Origin: Clostridium sp. CAG:768
GTDB lineage: Bacteria; Cyanobacteriota; Vampirovibrionia; Gastranaerophilales; Gastranaerophilaceae
Length of the DNA stretch: 50,518 nt
Assembly (NCBI GenBank): GCA_000437435.1
Contig: FR899629.1
Location: 324,617-375,134 of the forward strand
Reading direction: 5' to 3'
Both the position numbers and the translations under genes were made by a program. Below, one piece after another: positions 8,278-17,222 of the stretch (its first letter is position 1; the number at the start of each line of letters is the position of its first letter). A model generated the notes under the pieces. It was not told the DNA's origin and made no database searches. It saw nothing but the letters and a program-made list of their open reading frames with translations.

Positions 8278-9429
8278 ATGGATTTTTTAAAAAGATTAAA
8301 AGAAATTGAAGCAAGAAAAGCCGAAATCCGTTCCAGTCTTCAAAATGACAAAGATTGTGACTTGGAAGCATACAAAGCGGAATTACAGGCACTTTCAGAA
8401 GAAAAAAGAAGTATTGAAGAACGTCAAGAAATTGCCAATTCAATTAAAACCGGCAAAATTGAAGTGCGTCAAATTGGCGGTGGTGAATTAGATAATAAAC
8501 TTGATGAAAGTTCAGCAGAATACAGAAGTGCATTTTTCAAACAGTTGCAAGGGAAAGAACTCGACGAAATGGAAAAACGCGCGTTGACTTATACCACTTC
8601 AACAGCCGGCGCAGTAGTTCCGACACAAACTTTGAACAAAATTATTGAAAAACTTGAACAGAATTCGGTTTTATTTGCGCATACTCAACATTATGCGATT
8701 GCGGGAAATTTGACAATCGGCGTTGAGTCTTCAAATTCAGAATGTGCATGGACGGCAGAGGAAACAGCCGGAACAGATTCAACCGCTGGCATTGTTCCGC
8801 TTAGTTTATCCGCGTATATTTTAAGCAAATTTGTTTCTATTTCTGCTCAAATTTCAAAAATGTCAATTGACGCATTAGAAAACTTTATTGTAAATACACT
8901 TACAAGAAAGTTAAACCGCGCCGTTGATAAGGCAATTTTGGACGGAACAGGAACAAATCAAGCAACAGGCATAACAAAAGCAATGACTTTTAAAGAAATT
9001 ACAACGCTTGATTATGACGCCATTTGTGATATAGACGCAGAATTGAATTCTGAGTATTCAAAAAATGCCGTTTATATTATGAATAAGAAGACAAGAAATC
9101 TTGTTAAAAAGATAAAAAATGAAATCGGCGACCCGATTTTTGTCAAAGATACCGCCAATGGTTTTGGCGATATGTTGGACGGACACCGCGTTATTGTTTA
9201 TGACGCAATGGCAGATAATAAAATTGTCTTTGGTGATTTATATCAATATGTCTTTAATTTTGCGTCAAATCCGACAATTGAAAAATCAAAAGATGCCGGA
9301 TTTTATCAAAATGCGGAAGTTTACAGGATTACAGCACTTGCAGACGGTAAGCCCGCAATGCAAGACGCGTTTGTTGGTGTGGAATATAAACCGCAAGCAC
9401 AATCAGATGACGGCGGTTCGGGTTCATAA
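8278..9429 (+). CDS. Major capsid protein (HK97 fold)
   Basis: 383 aa. Residues 1-100 form a charged coiled coil, the scaffold-like delta domain removed by the upstream protease. The mature part begins near the AVVPTQTLNKIIEKL segment (about 112-126), characteristic of HK97-like capsids, and includes DKAILDGTGTNQATGI and a C-terminal beta region. It is preceded by an AAAGGGAAA ribosome site and followed by a 12-bp terminator hairpin, consistent with a highly expressed structural gene whose message is partly ended after it. Confidence 0.92.
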   Translation: MDFLKRLKEIEARKAEIRSSLQNDKDCDLEAYKAELQALSEEKRSIEERQEIANSIKTGKIEVRQIGGGELDNKLDESSAEYRSAFFKQLQGKELDEMEKRALTYTTSTAGAVVPTQTLNKIIEKLEQNSVLFAHTQHYAIAGNLTIGVESSNSECAWTAEETAGTDSTAGIVPLSLSAYILSKFVSISAQISKMSIDALENFIVNTLTRKLNRAVDKAILDGTGTNQATGITKAMTFKEITTLDYDAICDIDAELNSEYSKNAVYIMNKKTRNLVKKIKNEIGDPIFVKDTANGFGDMLDGHRVIVYDAMADNKIVFGDLYQYVFNFASNPTIEKSKDAGFYQNAEVYRITALADGKPAMQDAFVGVEYKPQAQSDDGGSGS

Positions 9430-9463
9430 GGATTCATTATTGCTTCCTTTGATAATGAAAGTA

Positions 9464-9492
9464 TTAAAAGCGGGTAACTTACCCGCTTTTAA
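9464..9492 (+). terminator. Hairpin after the capsid gene
   Basis: A perfect 12-bp inverted repeat, TTAAAAGCGGGT (9464-9475) and ACCCGCTTTTAA (9481-9492), with a 5-nt loop. The T residues are within the stem's 3' arm. It probably attenuates transcription between the capsid and tail genes or protects the capsid mRNA 3' end. Confidence 0.75.
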
Positions 9493-9509
9493 TATGCTTT
9501 GAGGTTAAA

Positions 9510-9782
9510 ATGTTAGATAGTATAAAAACATACTTAAAAGTCGGTCATGATGTTGAAGACGAATTGATTCAAGATTTAATTGAATGGTCGAAAGCATTTA
9601 TAAAAGAAAAAACCGGTCAAGAATATGACGAAAACGACATATTGCAAAAAGATTTAATTCGATTGTTGGTTGCTTATCGCTATTATAATCGCAATGCAAT
9701 TGGTGAAAAAACCTTGTCTGAATATCCGTATGCTATCACCGAACTATTAAAAACGCTTGCGTTTAGGGGGAAAAATGGTTGA
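9510..9782 (+). CDS. Head-tail connector (gp6-like adaptor)
   Basis: 90 aa. Short helical proteins with a pattern like LDSIKTYLKVGHDVEDELIQDLIEWSKAFI and a later LVAYRYYNRN match phage gp6/Gp15-type head-tail connectors that bind under the portal. The position directly after the capsid gene fits. It starts at an ATG with a GAGG site 6 nt upstream and overlaps the next gene by 8 nt. Confidence 0.8.
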   Translation: MLDSIKTYLKVGHDVEDELIQDLIEWSKAFIKEKTGQEYDENDILQKDLIRLLVAYRYYNRNAIGEKTLSEYPYAITELLKTLAFRGKNG

Positions 9783-10116
9783 TTGTGGCAAATATAACAA
9801 ATTGATTACCGTTTTGGAACTCGACAAAGAGGGTGAAGAAAACGAAATTGGCGAAATAACACATAATTATAAGCCGATAAAATCATTTTTTGCACGAATT
9901 GAATCGCGTGTTGGTTCGTTACTTACAGGAAGACAAGCCGGAACTATTGTTTCAAAAACGACACATAAAATTTCATATCCTTATTTGAATTTTCCTAAAA
10001 TATCAGCGCAAGACCATAAAATTGAATGTAACGGCAAAAAATATTCAATTGATTATGTTCTTGATGATGATGAACTAGACGAAGAAATGCAAATTTTTGT
10101 TACTTGTGAGGACTAA
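9775..10116 (+). CDS. Head closure / head-tail adaptor protein
   Basis: 113 aa from the ATG at 9775, preceded by AGGGGGA; an upstream TTG at 9757 is in frame but unlikely. The sequence (KYNKLITVLELDKEG, then SFFARIESRVGSLLTGRQAG and TTHKISYPYL) matches the small beta-barrel head-tail adaptors (SPP1 gp16 type) that plug the connector after packaging. It is the second gene of the connector set. Confidence 0.82.
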   Translation: MVDCGKYNKLITVLELDKEGEENEIGEITHNYKPIKSFFARIESRVGSLLTGRQAGTIVSKTTHKISYPYLNFPKISAQDHKIECNGKKYSIDYVLDDDELDEEMQIFVTCED

Positions 10117-10121
10117 TCAGC

Positions 10122-10580
10122 ATGGACGGTTTTATTTTTGATGAAATTGGCAATCTTGAAAAAGATATTTTAAAACTAGCAAAAGACCAATTCCCAAAAG
10201 AAACGCAAAAATTTGTAATTCAAGAAGCAAAAAAAGGAAAAGAAATTGCCAAAAATATTGCAAAATCAGAATTAGGAAAGAAAACCGGTAATTATTTAAA
10301 AGGTTTTAAAAGTGGAAAATCCGGTTTAAAAGATAAATTTTCATATAAATTTTTTAATGATTCACCGCATGGTCATTTGATTGAAGACGGACACTTTAAA
10401 GTTGCACGTGGTGAAAATAGAAACAAAGGTGCAAGCAGGCGTTCCGGGGCGGGTGGTGCGAAAAATGGTTTTGTAGAGGGTAAAAAAATATTTGTAAAAG
10501 CGCAAGTTCAAATGGAAAGCGAATTTGCCAAAGATGTTGACACATTTATTTCAAAATTAGTGGATAAAACGTTCAAATGA
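10122..10580 (+). CDS. Tail completion / HK97 gp10-like protein
   Basis: 152 aa. The pattern of an N-terminal helix, a Lys/Gly-rich middle (KTGNYLKGFKSGKSG), then YKFFNDSPHGHLIEDGH and a C-terminal helix is typical of the HK97 gp10-like family, located between head closure and tail terminator in many tailed phages. It is thought to take part in joining tail to head. The stop overlaps the next start by 4 nt (ATGA). Confidence 0.75.
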   Translation: MDGFIFDEIGNLEKDILKLAKDQFPKETQKFVIQEAKKGKEIAKNIAKSELGKKTGNYLKGFKSGKSGLKDKFSYKFFNDSPHGHLIEDGHFKVARGENRNKGASRRSGAGGAKNGFVEGKKIFVKAQVQMESEFAKDVDTFISKLVDKTFK

Positions 10581-11113
10581 TTACAGATTTGCATATATTA
10601 AAAGGGTTTCATAATGTCTTGAAAAAATATTTTCCGGATATTCCTATTATTGATAATGACGACAGGAGAGAACACCGACCGGCGTTCTATATTCAAGATG
10701 TAACCCGTAAAGATGAAAATATTTCAAGTGACTTTTTTCAAAGTATAAAAGCATTTAGCATTACATATTTTGGTTCGGATAGCAGAACGCACAATGTTGA
10801 ACTTGTTAAAATTAAAGAATTTTTATCAAATATTTTTTTAAAACCAATGCAAGTGCGCATTGTCACAAAGAAAAAAGTCAAAACAATCTTTTATGTTGAA
10901 TTTGATTCAATCGACGTGAAAAAAAATCGAAATGAAAATTTTGTGACGTGTGATTTAATAATTTCAATTCAACAGCGCAAAATCAATGTACTTATCGAGG
11001 AAGCAAAGGAAAATCAAGACGCAATCATTGTTGATTATGAAAACAATCTTGATAGTGAAACATACAACAATGAACTTATGGAAACACTTGAAGATAAGAC
11101 AAATATAAATTAG
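10577..11113 (+). CDS. Tail terminator-like protein
   Basis: 178 aa. Residues 1-140 have the mixed alpha/beta look of the minor-tail/terminator family placed before the sheath gene in PBSX-type phages (LKKYFPDIPII, FYIQDVTRKDE, FSITYFGSD). The C-terminal 35 residues are an acidic, Asn-rich extension. The protein would cap the tail tube at the head-proximal end. The assignment rests mainly on gene order plus length. Confidence 0.6.
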   Translation: MITDLHILKGFHNVLKKYFPDIPIIDNDDRREHRPAFYIQDVTRKDENISSDFFQSIKAFSITYFGSDSRTHNVELVKIKEFLSNIFLKPMQVRIVTKKKVKTIFYVEFDSIDVKKNRNENFVTCDLIISIQQRKINVLIEEAKENQDAIIVDYENNLDSETYNNELMETLEDKTNIN

Positions 11114-11121
11114 GGGGATTT

Positions 11122-12189
11122 ATGGCAACATTAAAACTTGAAGACATTGAAGCGCCGATTGATGTCATATTCAAACAGCGCGTCGCACAACTTATTGCGG
11201 TTGGCGAAAAAGGACGTGTTCTTTTTGCACACAAAGACGCAACTTTGATGAGTGAAGAAGAAGACGCAACAACTTATAAAATTAGTGATTTTACAAGTTC
11301 TTTGAACACTGGTATTGAAGACGAAAAATTAAAATCAAAAGTTACCGAAATTTTTGACGGTGGTGCGGTTGAAGTTATTTTGTTTGAGCATGGCGACGAT
11401 TTGGAAACATACGTTGATAAACTTGACGAATTACACTTTGACTGGTTGGTGTCAGATAATGCCGACGACCAAGCAACAGTTGCAACATATTGCATGGAAC
11501 GTGAACTTTTTGCAATTTGTTATAATACCGCGAAAGACAATATGTCCGTTGTTAATTTTACTAATCCAAAGGTTGAAAAAACAGACGGAACAGTTGTCAC
11601 GGCACTTGATTATTTACCGAGAATTGCGGGTGTTTTAGCCGGTTGTCCTTATTCAAAATCGGTTTCTTATAAAATATTTACCGATTTAAAATCTGTCACA
11701 ATGCCGGCAGAAATAACAGAGGGTGCGCTAATCCTTAAAAATGATGAAGACGGGGTTCGTTTTGCTAGTCCGGTCAATTCATTAGTGACATTAGGAACAA
11801 ATGTCACAGAAGACATGAAATCAATTTGTATTGTTGAGGGTATGCGCAGATTAAAAACTGATGTTAAATATGCGTTCAAAAACTCATACAAAGGTAATTA
11901 TAAAAATCATTATGATAATCAATGTTTATTCATTACCGCCGTTAAAGCGTATATTCGCGAATTAGAACGACTTGAAATCCTTGACCCGTCTTATGACAAC
12001 ACTTGTGATGTAGATGTTGCAACACAGCGTGAAAAATGGATTTCAAGCGGGAAAGACGAAGCCGAAATTAACGCAATGACAGACCAAGAAATAAGAGAAT
12101 TGACATATAAAGACATGGTGTTCTTGTTGCTTGACGTCAAATTCTTAAATGCAATGGAAGGTCTGCAAGCGACGGTTGAAATGTACTAA
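11122..12189 (+). CDS. Contractile tail sheath protein (XkdK-like)
   Basis: 355 aa. The sequence follows phage tail sheath proteins of the PBSX/XkdK type: a central beta region (TDLKSVTMPAEITEGALILK), PVNSLVTLG and a conserved C-terminal segment with KSICIVEGMRRLKTDVKYAFKN and AVKAYIRELER. The presence of a sheath shows the phage is myovirus-like. The ribosome site is AGGGGGATTT. A terminator hairpin follows the stop at 12214. Confidence 0.9.
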   Translation: MATLKLEDIEAPIDVIFKQRVAQLIAVGEKGRVLFAHKDATLMSEEEDATTYKISDFTSSLNTGIEDEKLKSKVTEIFDGGAVEVILFEHGDDLETYVDKLDELHFDWLVSDNADDQATVATYCMERELFAICYNTAKDNMSVVNFTNPKVEKTDGTVVTALDYLPRIAGVLAGCPYSKSVSYKIFTDLKSVTMPAEITEGALILKNDEDGVRFASPVNSLVTLGTNVTEDMKSICIVEGMRRLKTDVKYAFKNSYKGNYKNHYDNQCLFITAVKAYIRELERLEILDPSYDNTCDVDVATQREKWISSGKDEAEINAMTDQEIRELTYKDMVFLLLDVKFLNAMEGLQATVEMY

Positions 12190-12213
12190 TTTTCAGCTAT
12201 TCAGATGTTCAAC

Positions 12214-12235
12214 GCGGGCGCAATGCCCGCTTTTT
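12214..12235 (+). terminator. Rho-independent terminator after the sheath gene
   Basis: GCGGGC (12214-12219), loop GCAAT, GCCCGC (12225-12230) and T5. It probably sets the sheath/tube expression level; the tube gene starts 33 nt later with its own strong ribosome site. Confidence 0.8.
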
Positions 12236-12267
12236 GTTGTCACTATTTAAGAAATGAGGGAATAAAA

Positions 12268-12702
12268 ATGCCAAAAGATATGGTTGCACAAAAAACTATA
12301 AATGGAACTTACGGTGAAGTTTGGTTCAATGGTTTAAAATTAGGTAATTGCAAATCATTTCAAGCCAAAGTAACCGGTGAATATCAAGAAATGGATATTG
12401 CCGGCAAATCCGGAAAATATCAAAAGTGGTTGGGTTTTTCCATTGCCGGAACAATCACTTTAACAAAATTAGATTCAACAATTGTTTCAATGGTTCTTCC
12501 ATTTTGGAAAACCGGTCAAAACCCGACTTTTACAGTCGTTGGAAAACTTGCCGACCCGTCGGCGTATGGGGCGGAAAGAGTTTCGCTTACTGGTGTAACA
12601 ATTGACGAAGCAACATTGTTGGACTTTGAACAAAAAACGGTAAAGGACGAAGAAGTTCCGTTCAAAGCCGAAGATTTTGACTTGTTGGATTTAATTGTTT
12701 AG
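12268..12702 (+). CDS. Tail tube protein (XkdM-like)
   Basis: 144 aa from the ATG at 12268, preceded by GAGGG; an upstream in-frame start at 12205 would run through the terminator hairpin and is rejected. The pattern INGTYGEVWFNGLKLG, then EMDIAGKSGKYQKWLGFSIAGTITL matches the XkdM (DUF2001) tail-tube family. Hexamers form the inner tube inside the contractile sheath. It sits between sheath and chaperone, as in PBSX. Confidence 0.9.
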   Translation: MPKDMVAQKTINGTYGEVWFNGLKLGNCKSFQAKVTGEYQEMDIAGKSGKYQKWLGFSIAGTITLTKLDSTIVSMVLPFWKTGQNPTFTVVGKLADPSAYGAERVSLTGVTIDEATLLDFEQKTVKDEEVPFKAEDFDLLDLIV

Positions 12703-12730
12703 TAGTTATCAAATAAGAAAGGAAGTAATA

Positions 12731-13105
12731 ATGAAAAAACTCACAATTGAAGAACTTTTGCAAAGTAAAAAAATTACTCAAAAACCTAAAATGTATTTTG
12801 ATTCCGAAGTGTTAGACAGACGAATTGATTTTGAAAAAATTGACCCGTCAAAAATAATGGAAGCATTGTTTGACGCAAAAGACGGCAACATGAGTGTTCA
12901 TAATACTAATTTGTATATTATATATTTATCTGTTCCAATGTTTCGGAATCAACAAATGCTTGAAAAATACGGGATAAAAGATTCACCTTATAAAATAGTT
13001 GAAGAAATATTTGAAAATAATGTCATGGAAATCACAAATTTTGCAGACACGATATTGTCAATATATGGTTTTGACGCTAAAAAGATTGAAAAATTAAAAA
13101 AGTAA
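12731..13105 (+). CDS. Tail assembly chaperone (XkdN-like, G protein)
   Basis: 124 aa from the ATG at 12731, with GAAAGGAAG upstream; earlier in-frame codons overlap the tube gene and lack a ribosome site. Its size, position between the tube and tape measure genes, and acidic helical sequence fit the XkdN-type chaperone that coats the tape measure during tail assembly. Its last codons AAA AAG form a slippery heptamer directly before the stop, so a fraction of ribosomes should extend it into the T frame. Confidence 0.8.
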   Translation: MKKLTIEELLQSKKITQKPKMYFDSEVLDRRIDFEKIDPSKIMEALFDAKDGNMSVHNTNLYIIYLSVPMFRNQQMLEKYGIKDSPYKIVEEIFENNVMEITNFADTILSIYGFDAKKIEKLKK

Positions 13106-13284
13106 TAAAAAGCGACGTTTGGTTGTCTTGCGTCGCTTATTATCTGCAAAAAGGACATAATCTTGATTATTTATTGAATTTGTCAGAAGACGCAAAAACA
13201 ATGTTTATTGCGTCAATGGAATGCATGGCAGAAAAAGAGAATGAACGAATTGAATCAATATTTAAAATAATTGCAGGGGGATAA
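12731..13284 (+). CDS. Frameshifted tail assembly chaperone (G-T fusion), -1 shift at 13102
   Basis: If ribosomes slip back one base at A AAA AAG (13096-13102), they bypass the TAA at 13103 and read the -1 frame to the TAA at 13282-13284. This adds 60 residues, from VIKSDVWLSC through DYLLNLSEDAKTMF to IFKIIAGG, for a 184-aa fusion. The T part alone has no start codon with a ribosome site and ends 1 nt before the tape measure ATG. Long-tailed phages widely use such G/GT pairs (classically lambda G and GT). The ratio of forms controls tail assembly. Seen: slippery site, open frame, hairpin. Inferred: actual slippage. Confidence 0.75.
13096..13138 (+). promoter_or_regulatory. Programmed -1 ribosomal frameshift signal
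   Basis: Heptamer A AAA AAG at 13096-13102 in the chaperone reading frame, a 7-nt spacer containing the zero-frame stop, then an 8-bp stem AAGCGACG (13110-13117) with CGTCGCTT (13131-13138). This is the same slippery sequence as in dnaX. Spacing of 5-9 nt is the standard geometry for a stimulatory stem. Confidence 0.8.
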
Positions 13285-13285
13285 A

Positions 13286-14950
13286 ATGCCTAAAAATGTT
13301 GGTGTCGTTTTGACATTAAAAGATAGATTTTCATCAAAATTAAAAGACGTTGCCGACAAATTAGGCACAACCGAAAAAAAGTTGCAAAAAGCAACAATGA
13401 CAGTTCAAAAATTCTCGAATTCTTTGGGAAAAGGATTTCAAAATGCCGTTTCGTTAGCCGGTGCGGGGATAGTTGCAACGGTGGGCGGAATGACAGCATT
13501 TGCGGTTAAAGGTGGTGAAGTTTGCGACCGTATTGATGATATGTCAAACAAAATAGGGATTTCACGCAAAGGTTTTCAAGAATGGGATTATTTGCTTGCG
13601 CAAAATGGCGGTCAAATAGAATCTTTGCAAATGGGTTTCAAAAAACTTGTCGGTCAAATAAACGGTGTTACTACTGGAAATAAAAGCGCAATTAAAAATT
13701 TTCGTGCATTGGGTGTTTCTGTTGTCGGTGCAAATGGAAAGTTAAAAAGTCAAGAACAAATATTTAACGAATGCGTTAATGCTTTACAAAAAATGCCGGC
13801 AGGTGTAAAAAAGGCACAATTAGCAAATGACCTTTTCGGACGTTCCGGTGCGGAACTTATGCCATTATTGAATGCAACAACACAAAAACTTGCAGAACAG
13901 CGCGCCGAATATCGGCGTTTAGGTCTTGAGATATCCGACGAAGTTATTGACGCCGGCAATGATTTTGGTGACGCATTGGAAAAATGGAAAAATATTTCCG
14001 GCATGTTTACGGCAATGTTAGGCACTCAATTTATGCCGGTTTTAATGGATTTATCAAATTATGTTTTTGATAATATGCCGACAATTAAAAGTGTCGTAGG
14101 CGGTGCAATCGGTCAAGTTTCTAATGTTATAAAAATATTATTAGATAATATGGACGCGATTATTCCGGTTGCGTCGGGTTGTGTTTCATCAATAATTGCA
14201 TTTAATGTTATTTCAAACACAATCAAAACAATTCAAACGTTAAAATCAGTTATTCAAGCAGTTTCAACAGCGCAAGGGGTATGGAATGCGTTAATGCTTG
14301 CTAATCCAATTGGACTTGTTGCGGTGGCAATTGGTGTTTTAGTTGGCGGTGTTGCTTTGTTGTATAACAAATTTGAGGGTTTCCGCTCAATTGTCGGCGG
14401 TGTTTGGTCTGTCTTGCAATTGTTGTGGTCTTCCTTTGTATTTGGCGCAAAAATAGTATGGGATAAAATTGCGCCATTTGTAAAATTCGGCGCGACATTA
14501 TTAAGTTGGATTACTCCAATTGGTTTAATAGTTCGTGGATTGATTGAGTTCTGCAAATGGGTTGGAAAAGCGGTTCAACTTGCGGGTGGTTTTCGTGGCA
14601 TTGGAAGCAAAGTCAAAAGTTGGGCAGATAACAAGAAAGCAGAAATAAACGAAGCAAGCGCGGAATATGACAAACAGCAGGCACAGCAAAAACCGAGCAA
14701 ACACGCATTAGGAACGCCTTATTTTCAAGGTGGAAACACCCGAATAAATGAGGGCGGGCGCGGTGAAATTGTCAATCTTCCGTCCGGTTCACAAATAATT
14801 CCGCATGATATTGCCAAAAGTAAAAATAAAACAGTCAATTTAAAAGTTGTTTTTGATATTAAAGGCAATTTAATCGGGAATCGTGACTTATTTGAAGAAT
14901 TTGCGGACATGTTGCTTAGTAAGGTAGAAAATAAACTTCAAACGGTGTAA
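13286..14950 (+). CDS. Tail tape measure protein
   Basis: 554 aa from the ATG at 13286 with AGGGGG upstream. The N-terminus is a coiled-coil/helical region (LKDVADKLGTTEKKLQKA). The middle has the classic tape-measure segment with GVSVVGANGKLKSQEQIF and AQLANDLFGRSGAELMPLL. Hydrophobic, membrane-like stretches follow at about 335-365 and 400-430, then a C-terminal Gly/Gln-rich part with HALGTPYFQGGNTRINEGGRGE. The length suggests a tail of modest size. Its start abuts the end of the frameshifted chaperone. Confidence 0.93.
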   Translation: MPKNVGVVLTLKDRFSSKLKDVADKLGTTEKKLQKATMTVQKFSNSLGKGFQNAVSLAGAGIVATVGGMTAFAVKGGEVCDRIDDMSNKIGISRKGFQEWDYLLAQNGGQIESLQMGFKKLVGQINGVTTGNKSAIKNFRALGVSVVGANGKLKSQEQIFNECVNALQKMPAGVKKAQLANDLFGRSGAELMPLLNATTQKLAEQRAEYRRLGLEISDEVIDAGNDFGDALEKWKNISGMFTAMLGTQFMPVLMDLSNYVFDNMPTIKSVVGGAIGQVSNVIKILLDNMDAIIPVASGCVSSIIAFNVISNTIKTIQTLKSVIQAVSTAQGVWNALMLANPIGLVAVAIGVLVGGVALLYNKFEGFRSIVGGVWSVLQLLWSSFVFGAKIVWDKIAPFVKFGATLLSWITPIGLIVRGLIEFCKWVGKAVQLAGGFRGIGSKVKSWADNKKAEINEASAEYDKQQAQQKPSKHALGTPYFQGGNTRINEGGRGEIVNLPSGSQIIPHDIAKSKNKTVNLKVVFDIKGNLIGNRDLFEEFADMLLSKVENKLQTV

Positions 14951-14953
14951 TAT

Positions 14954-15373
14954 ATGAAAATTACTTTTGCAGATATGGACGGACTTTTGACGTTGGTTGT
15001 CCCTTTTGTTCAACCGCCGGTCAAATTCGGTCAAACGAATAAGCACGAAACATTTGAAACGTTAAAATTCGGGGATATTGTTTTGTTGGGGGGAAAGGGT
15101 TTAAGGACGGTCGAATGGTCGTCTTTTTTCCCCGTCAACAAATTATTTTATAACTTTGTAGAATATGAATCATTACCGGACGGCAAAGAATATGTCACAT
15201 TTTTGGAAGAACATTCGGAAGTTCCATTTCGTTTGATAATAACGGAAGAATTTAAAACAATCCGAAACATGCTTGTTGTCGTTGATTCATTTGAATATGA
15301 ATATGACAAAATTGGTGATATTATTTATAACTTAAAATTGTTGGAGTATCCGGACAATGCAGACACTTTATAA
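14954..15373 (+). CDS. Baseplate/tail hub-associated protein (XkdP-like position)
   Basis: 139 aa. It follows the tape measure and overlaps the XkdQ-like hub gene by 17 nt, the place of XkdP in PBSX. Visible segments are LTLVVPFVQPPVKFGQTNKHETFETLKFGDIVLLGGKGLRTVEWSSFFP, which matches the N-terminal region of XkdP-type proteins. A LysM domain, present in longer XkdP proteins, is absent here. Probably a structural part of the hub that contacts tape measure and tube. Confidence 0.6.
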   Translation: MKITFADMDGLLTLVVPFVQPPVKFGQTNKHETFETLKFGDIVLLGGKGLRTVEWSSFFPVNKLFYNFVEYESLPDGKEYVTFLEEHSEVPFRLIITEEFKTIRNMLVVVDSFEYEYDKIGDIIYNLKLLEYPDNADTL

Positions 15374-16307
15374 GATTGTTGTCAATAAAGAAGAAGTTGA
15401 AAATTGCGGAAATTTGTCTTGGGGTGATGATATTGAAACAATTGCAAGCGAATTTTCTTTTGAATCAACAAGTGACATTGAAATTGGTTCAAAAATACTT
15501 ATTGCAAATGGCACAACCGGAAAAGAGGTTTTGCGCGGAATTTTAACAGATAAACAACGCTACACAAATAAAACATTTTCATATTCGGGTTTTGATTATG
15601 GTTTTTATTTGAACAAAAATGAAGTAATAATTCAGTTTAACAAAGTAAAAATTGATACCGCAATAAGACAATTATGTGCAAAAGTTAATGTTCCTTGTGG
15701 GAATATTTGTTCAATAAATGCTTATGTGACAAAAATATTTAAAGACAAAACCGTTTCGGACATTATTATTGAATTATTAGAACTAGCGACACAAAAAACA
15801 AGCGCACAATATGTTTTTTCTTGTCAAAACGGAAAACTTGAAATCGTTAATACAAAACAAAAATGCGAATCACAAATTGAACTTGCACAAGGTCATTTAA
15901 TAAGCATAAATGACAGTTTAGGTAATATAACATATAGCGAATCAATTCAAGACCTTAAAAACTCTATTACACTTGTTGACACAAAAGAGAAAACAACATT
16001 TGTAGTTGCAAGTGCAAAAGACAGCGCAAGTATTCAAAAATTTGGTTTACTCGGTCAAATAGAATCAATTGACAAAGATGACAAGACGTCAAAAAGCGTT
16101 GTTGCTCAAAATATATTAAAAGATTTAAACAAAGTTACGGTTTCAATATCGGTTGATATGTTAGGAACGGACGATTTTAAAAAAGGTTCAATTTTATCGT
16201 TAGATTATCCGGATTATGGACTTTCGGGTGATTATTATGCAAAAAGCACAAGACACAATATTGCAAATAAAAATCATTATGTAAATGCGGAATTGGTGAA
16301 AGTATGA
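15357..16307 (+). CDS. Baseplate hub protein (XkdQ / gpD-like)
   Basis: 316 aa. The sequence has the repeated beta-rich pattern of hub proteins (LSWGDDIETIASEFSFES; EIGSKILIANG; VLRGILTDKQRYTNKTFSYSG FDYGFYLNKN) typical of XkdQ and the late-control gpD group. Trimers form the tube-to-spike adaptor at the baseplate centre. It overlaps its upstream neighbour by 17 nt and its downstream neighbour by 4 nt (ATGA), so the baseplate genes are one tightly coupled cluster. Confidence 0.8.
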   Translation: MQTLYKIVVNKEEVENCGNLSWGDDIETIASEFSFESTSDIEIGSKILIANGTTGKEVLRGILTDKQRYTNKTFSYSGFDYGFYLNKNEVIIQFNKVKIDTAIRQLCAKVNVPCGNICSINAYVTKIFKDKTVSDIIIELLELATQKTSAQYVFSCQNGKLEIVNTKQKCESQIELAQGHLISINDSLGNITYSESIQDLKNSITLVDTKEKTTFVVASAKDSASIQKFGLLGQIESIDKDDKTSKSVVAQNILKDLNKVTVSISVDMLGTDDFKKGSILSLDYPDYGLSGDYYAKSTRHNIANKNHYVNAELVKV

Positions 16308-16771
16308 CAGATAAAAGCGATAAATTAGCGTTAAAACTTGCAAAAGAGTTAAAGAAACGCAATAATCCGTCTTCATACAAAGAATTAACAATTGCGACAG
16401 TGCAAGCAATTGAGCCGTTGCAATTGACGGTTGCAAATTCGCAAATTTTATTAAGTGAAGAATTAGGGAATTTATTTATTCCTGAATGGTTTACATTCCG
16501 TTGCAATATTGATTCAACCGGCATGTTATCTGAAACAGTCACAAGCGAAACGGATTCAGCGCAAGCAGTCACAGAAACACACTCACAAAGTGGTGCGCCT
16601 TGTAATATGCCTAATGCAATTGCAAATTTATCAAATGCAATTTTGGCGGTTCGTGATGAACTATTAGCATTGAAATGTGAATTAAAAATTGGCGATAAAT
16701 TGATTGTTGCGCCTTTGGAATCTGATTCAGAATATGTAATTGTTGATAAATTGACGACAAAGGGGGAATAA
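16304..16771 (+). CDS. XkdR-like baseplate protein (DUF2577)
   Basis: 155 aa. N-terminal KLALKLAKELKKRNN, then a beta region with IATVQAIEPLQLTVANSQILLSEE and a C-terminal IGDKLIVAPLESDSEYVIVDKL match the DUF2577/XkdR family. In PBSX-type phages it lies between hub and XkdS, as here. A Ser/Thr-rich insertion (about 72-100) is a local feature. Its role is probably as spike or spike-adaptor; the exact job is not settled. Confidence 0.75.
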   Translation: MTDKSDKLALKLAKELKKRNNPSSYKELTIATVQAIEPLQLTVANSQILLSEELGNLFIPEWFTFRCNIDSTGMLSETVTSETDSAQAVTETHSQSGAPCNMPNAIANLSNAILAVRDELLALKCELKIGDKLIVAPLESDSEYVIVDKLTTKGE

Positions 16772-17221
16772 ATGTTTCCGGAAGATGATATTGACGAAAC
16801 ACTTGAAAGTTTAACGGCGTCAATTGAAAACGCCGAAAGTGTTTTGTTATGTTTTAAATTTGATTTTGACAAAAAAGAATATGTAATCAAGGACGGTTCA
16901 CCGGAATTGATTCAAGAATATGAAGCAACAAAACAGTGGATTCAAAAATTTCTTTCAACGGATATTGGAACACTTGAAATTTATGACGGATATAAATTCG
17001 GTACTTCATATAAAAAAATGATGGGTTCAAAAAGTATCAATAACGGATATATTGAATCAGAAATTGAACGTGAAATCCGTGAGGGGTTTTTATTATGTCC
17101 GTCAATAAGAAAAATTGTTTCTTATGATTCTGAAAAACAAGGAACAAGGCTTTGTTTAAAAATTACAGTTGCTTTAAACAGTGGCGCAAGCGCAGAGTGT
17201 AACGCAACATTAGGGGTATAA
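16772..17221 (+). CDS. XkdS-like baseplate wedge protein (DUF2634, gp25-like)
   Basis: 149 aa, starting directly after the previous stop with GGGGGAAT as ribosome site. The pattern FKFDFDKKEYVIKDGSPELIQ, then TKQWIQKFLSTDIGTLEIYDGYKFGTSY is the DUF2634/XkdS signature, related to T4 gp25 wedge proteins that help trigger sheath assembly. It lies 1 nt from the baseplate J gene. Confidence 0.85.
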   Translation: MFPEDDIDETLESLTASIENAESVLLCFKFDFDKKEYVIKDGSPELIQEYEATKQWIQKFLSTDIGTLEIYDGYKFGTSYKKMMGSKSINNGYIESEIEREIREGFLLCPSIRKIVSYDSEKQGTRLCLKITVALNSGASAECNATLGV

Positions 17222-17222
17222 A

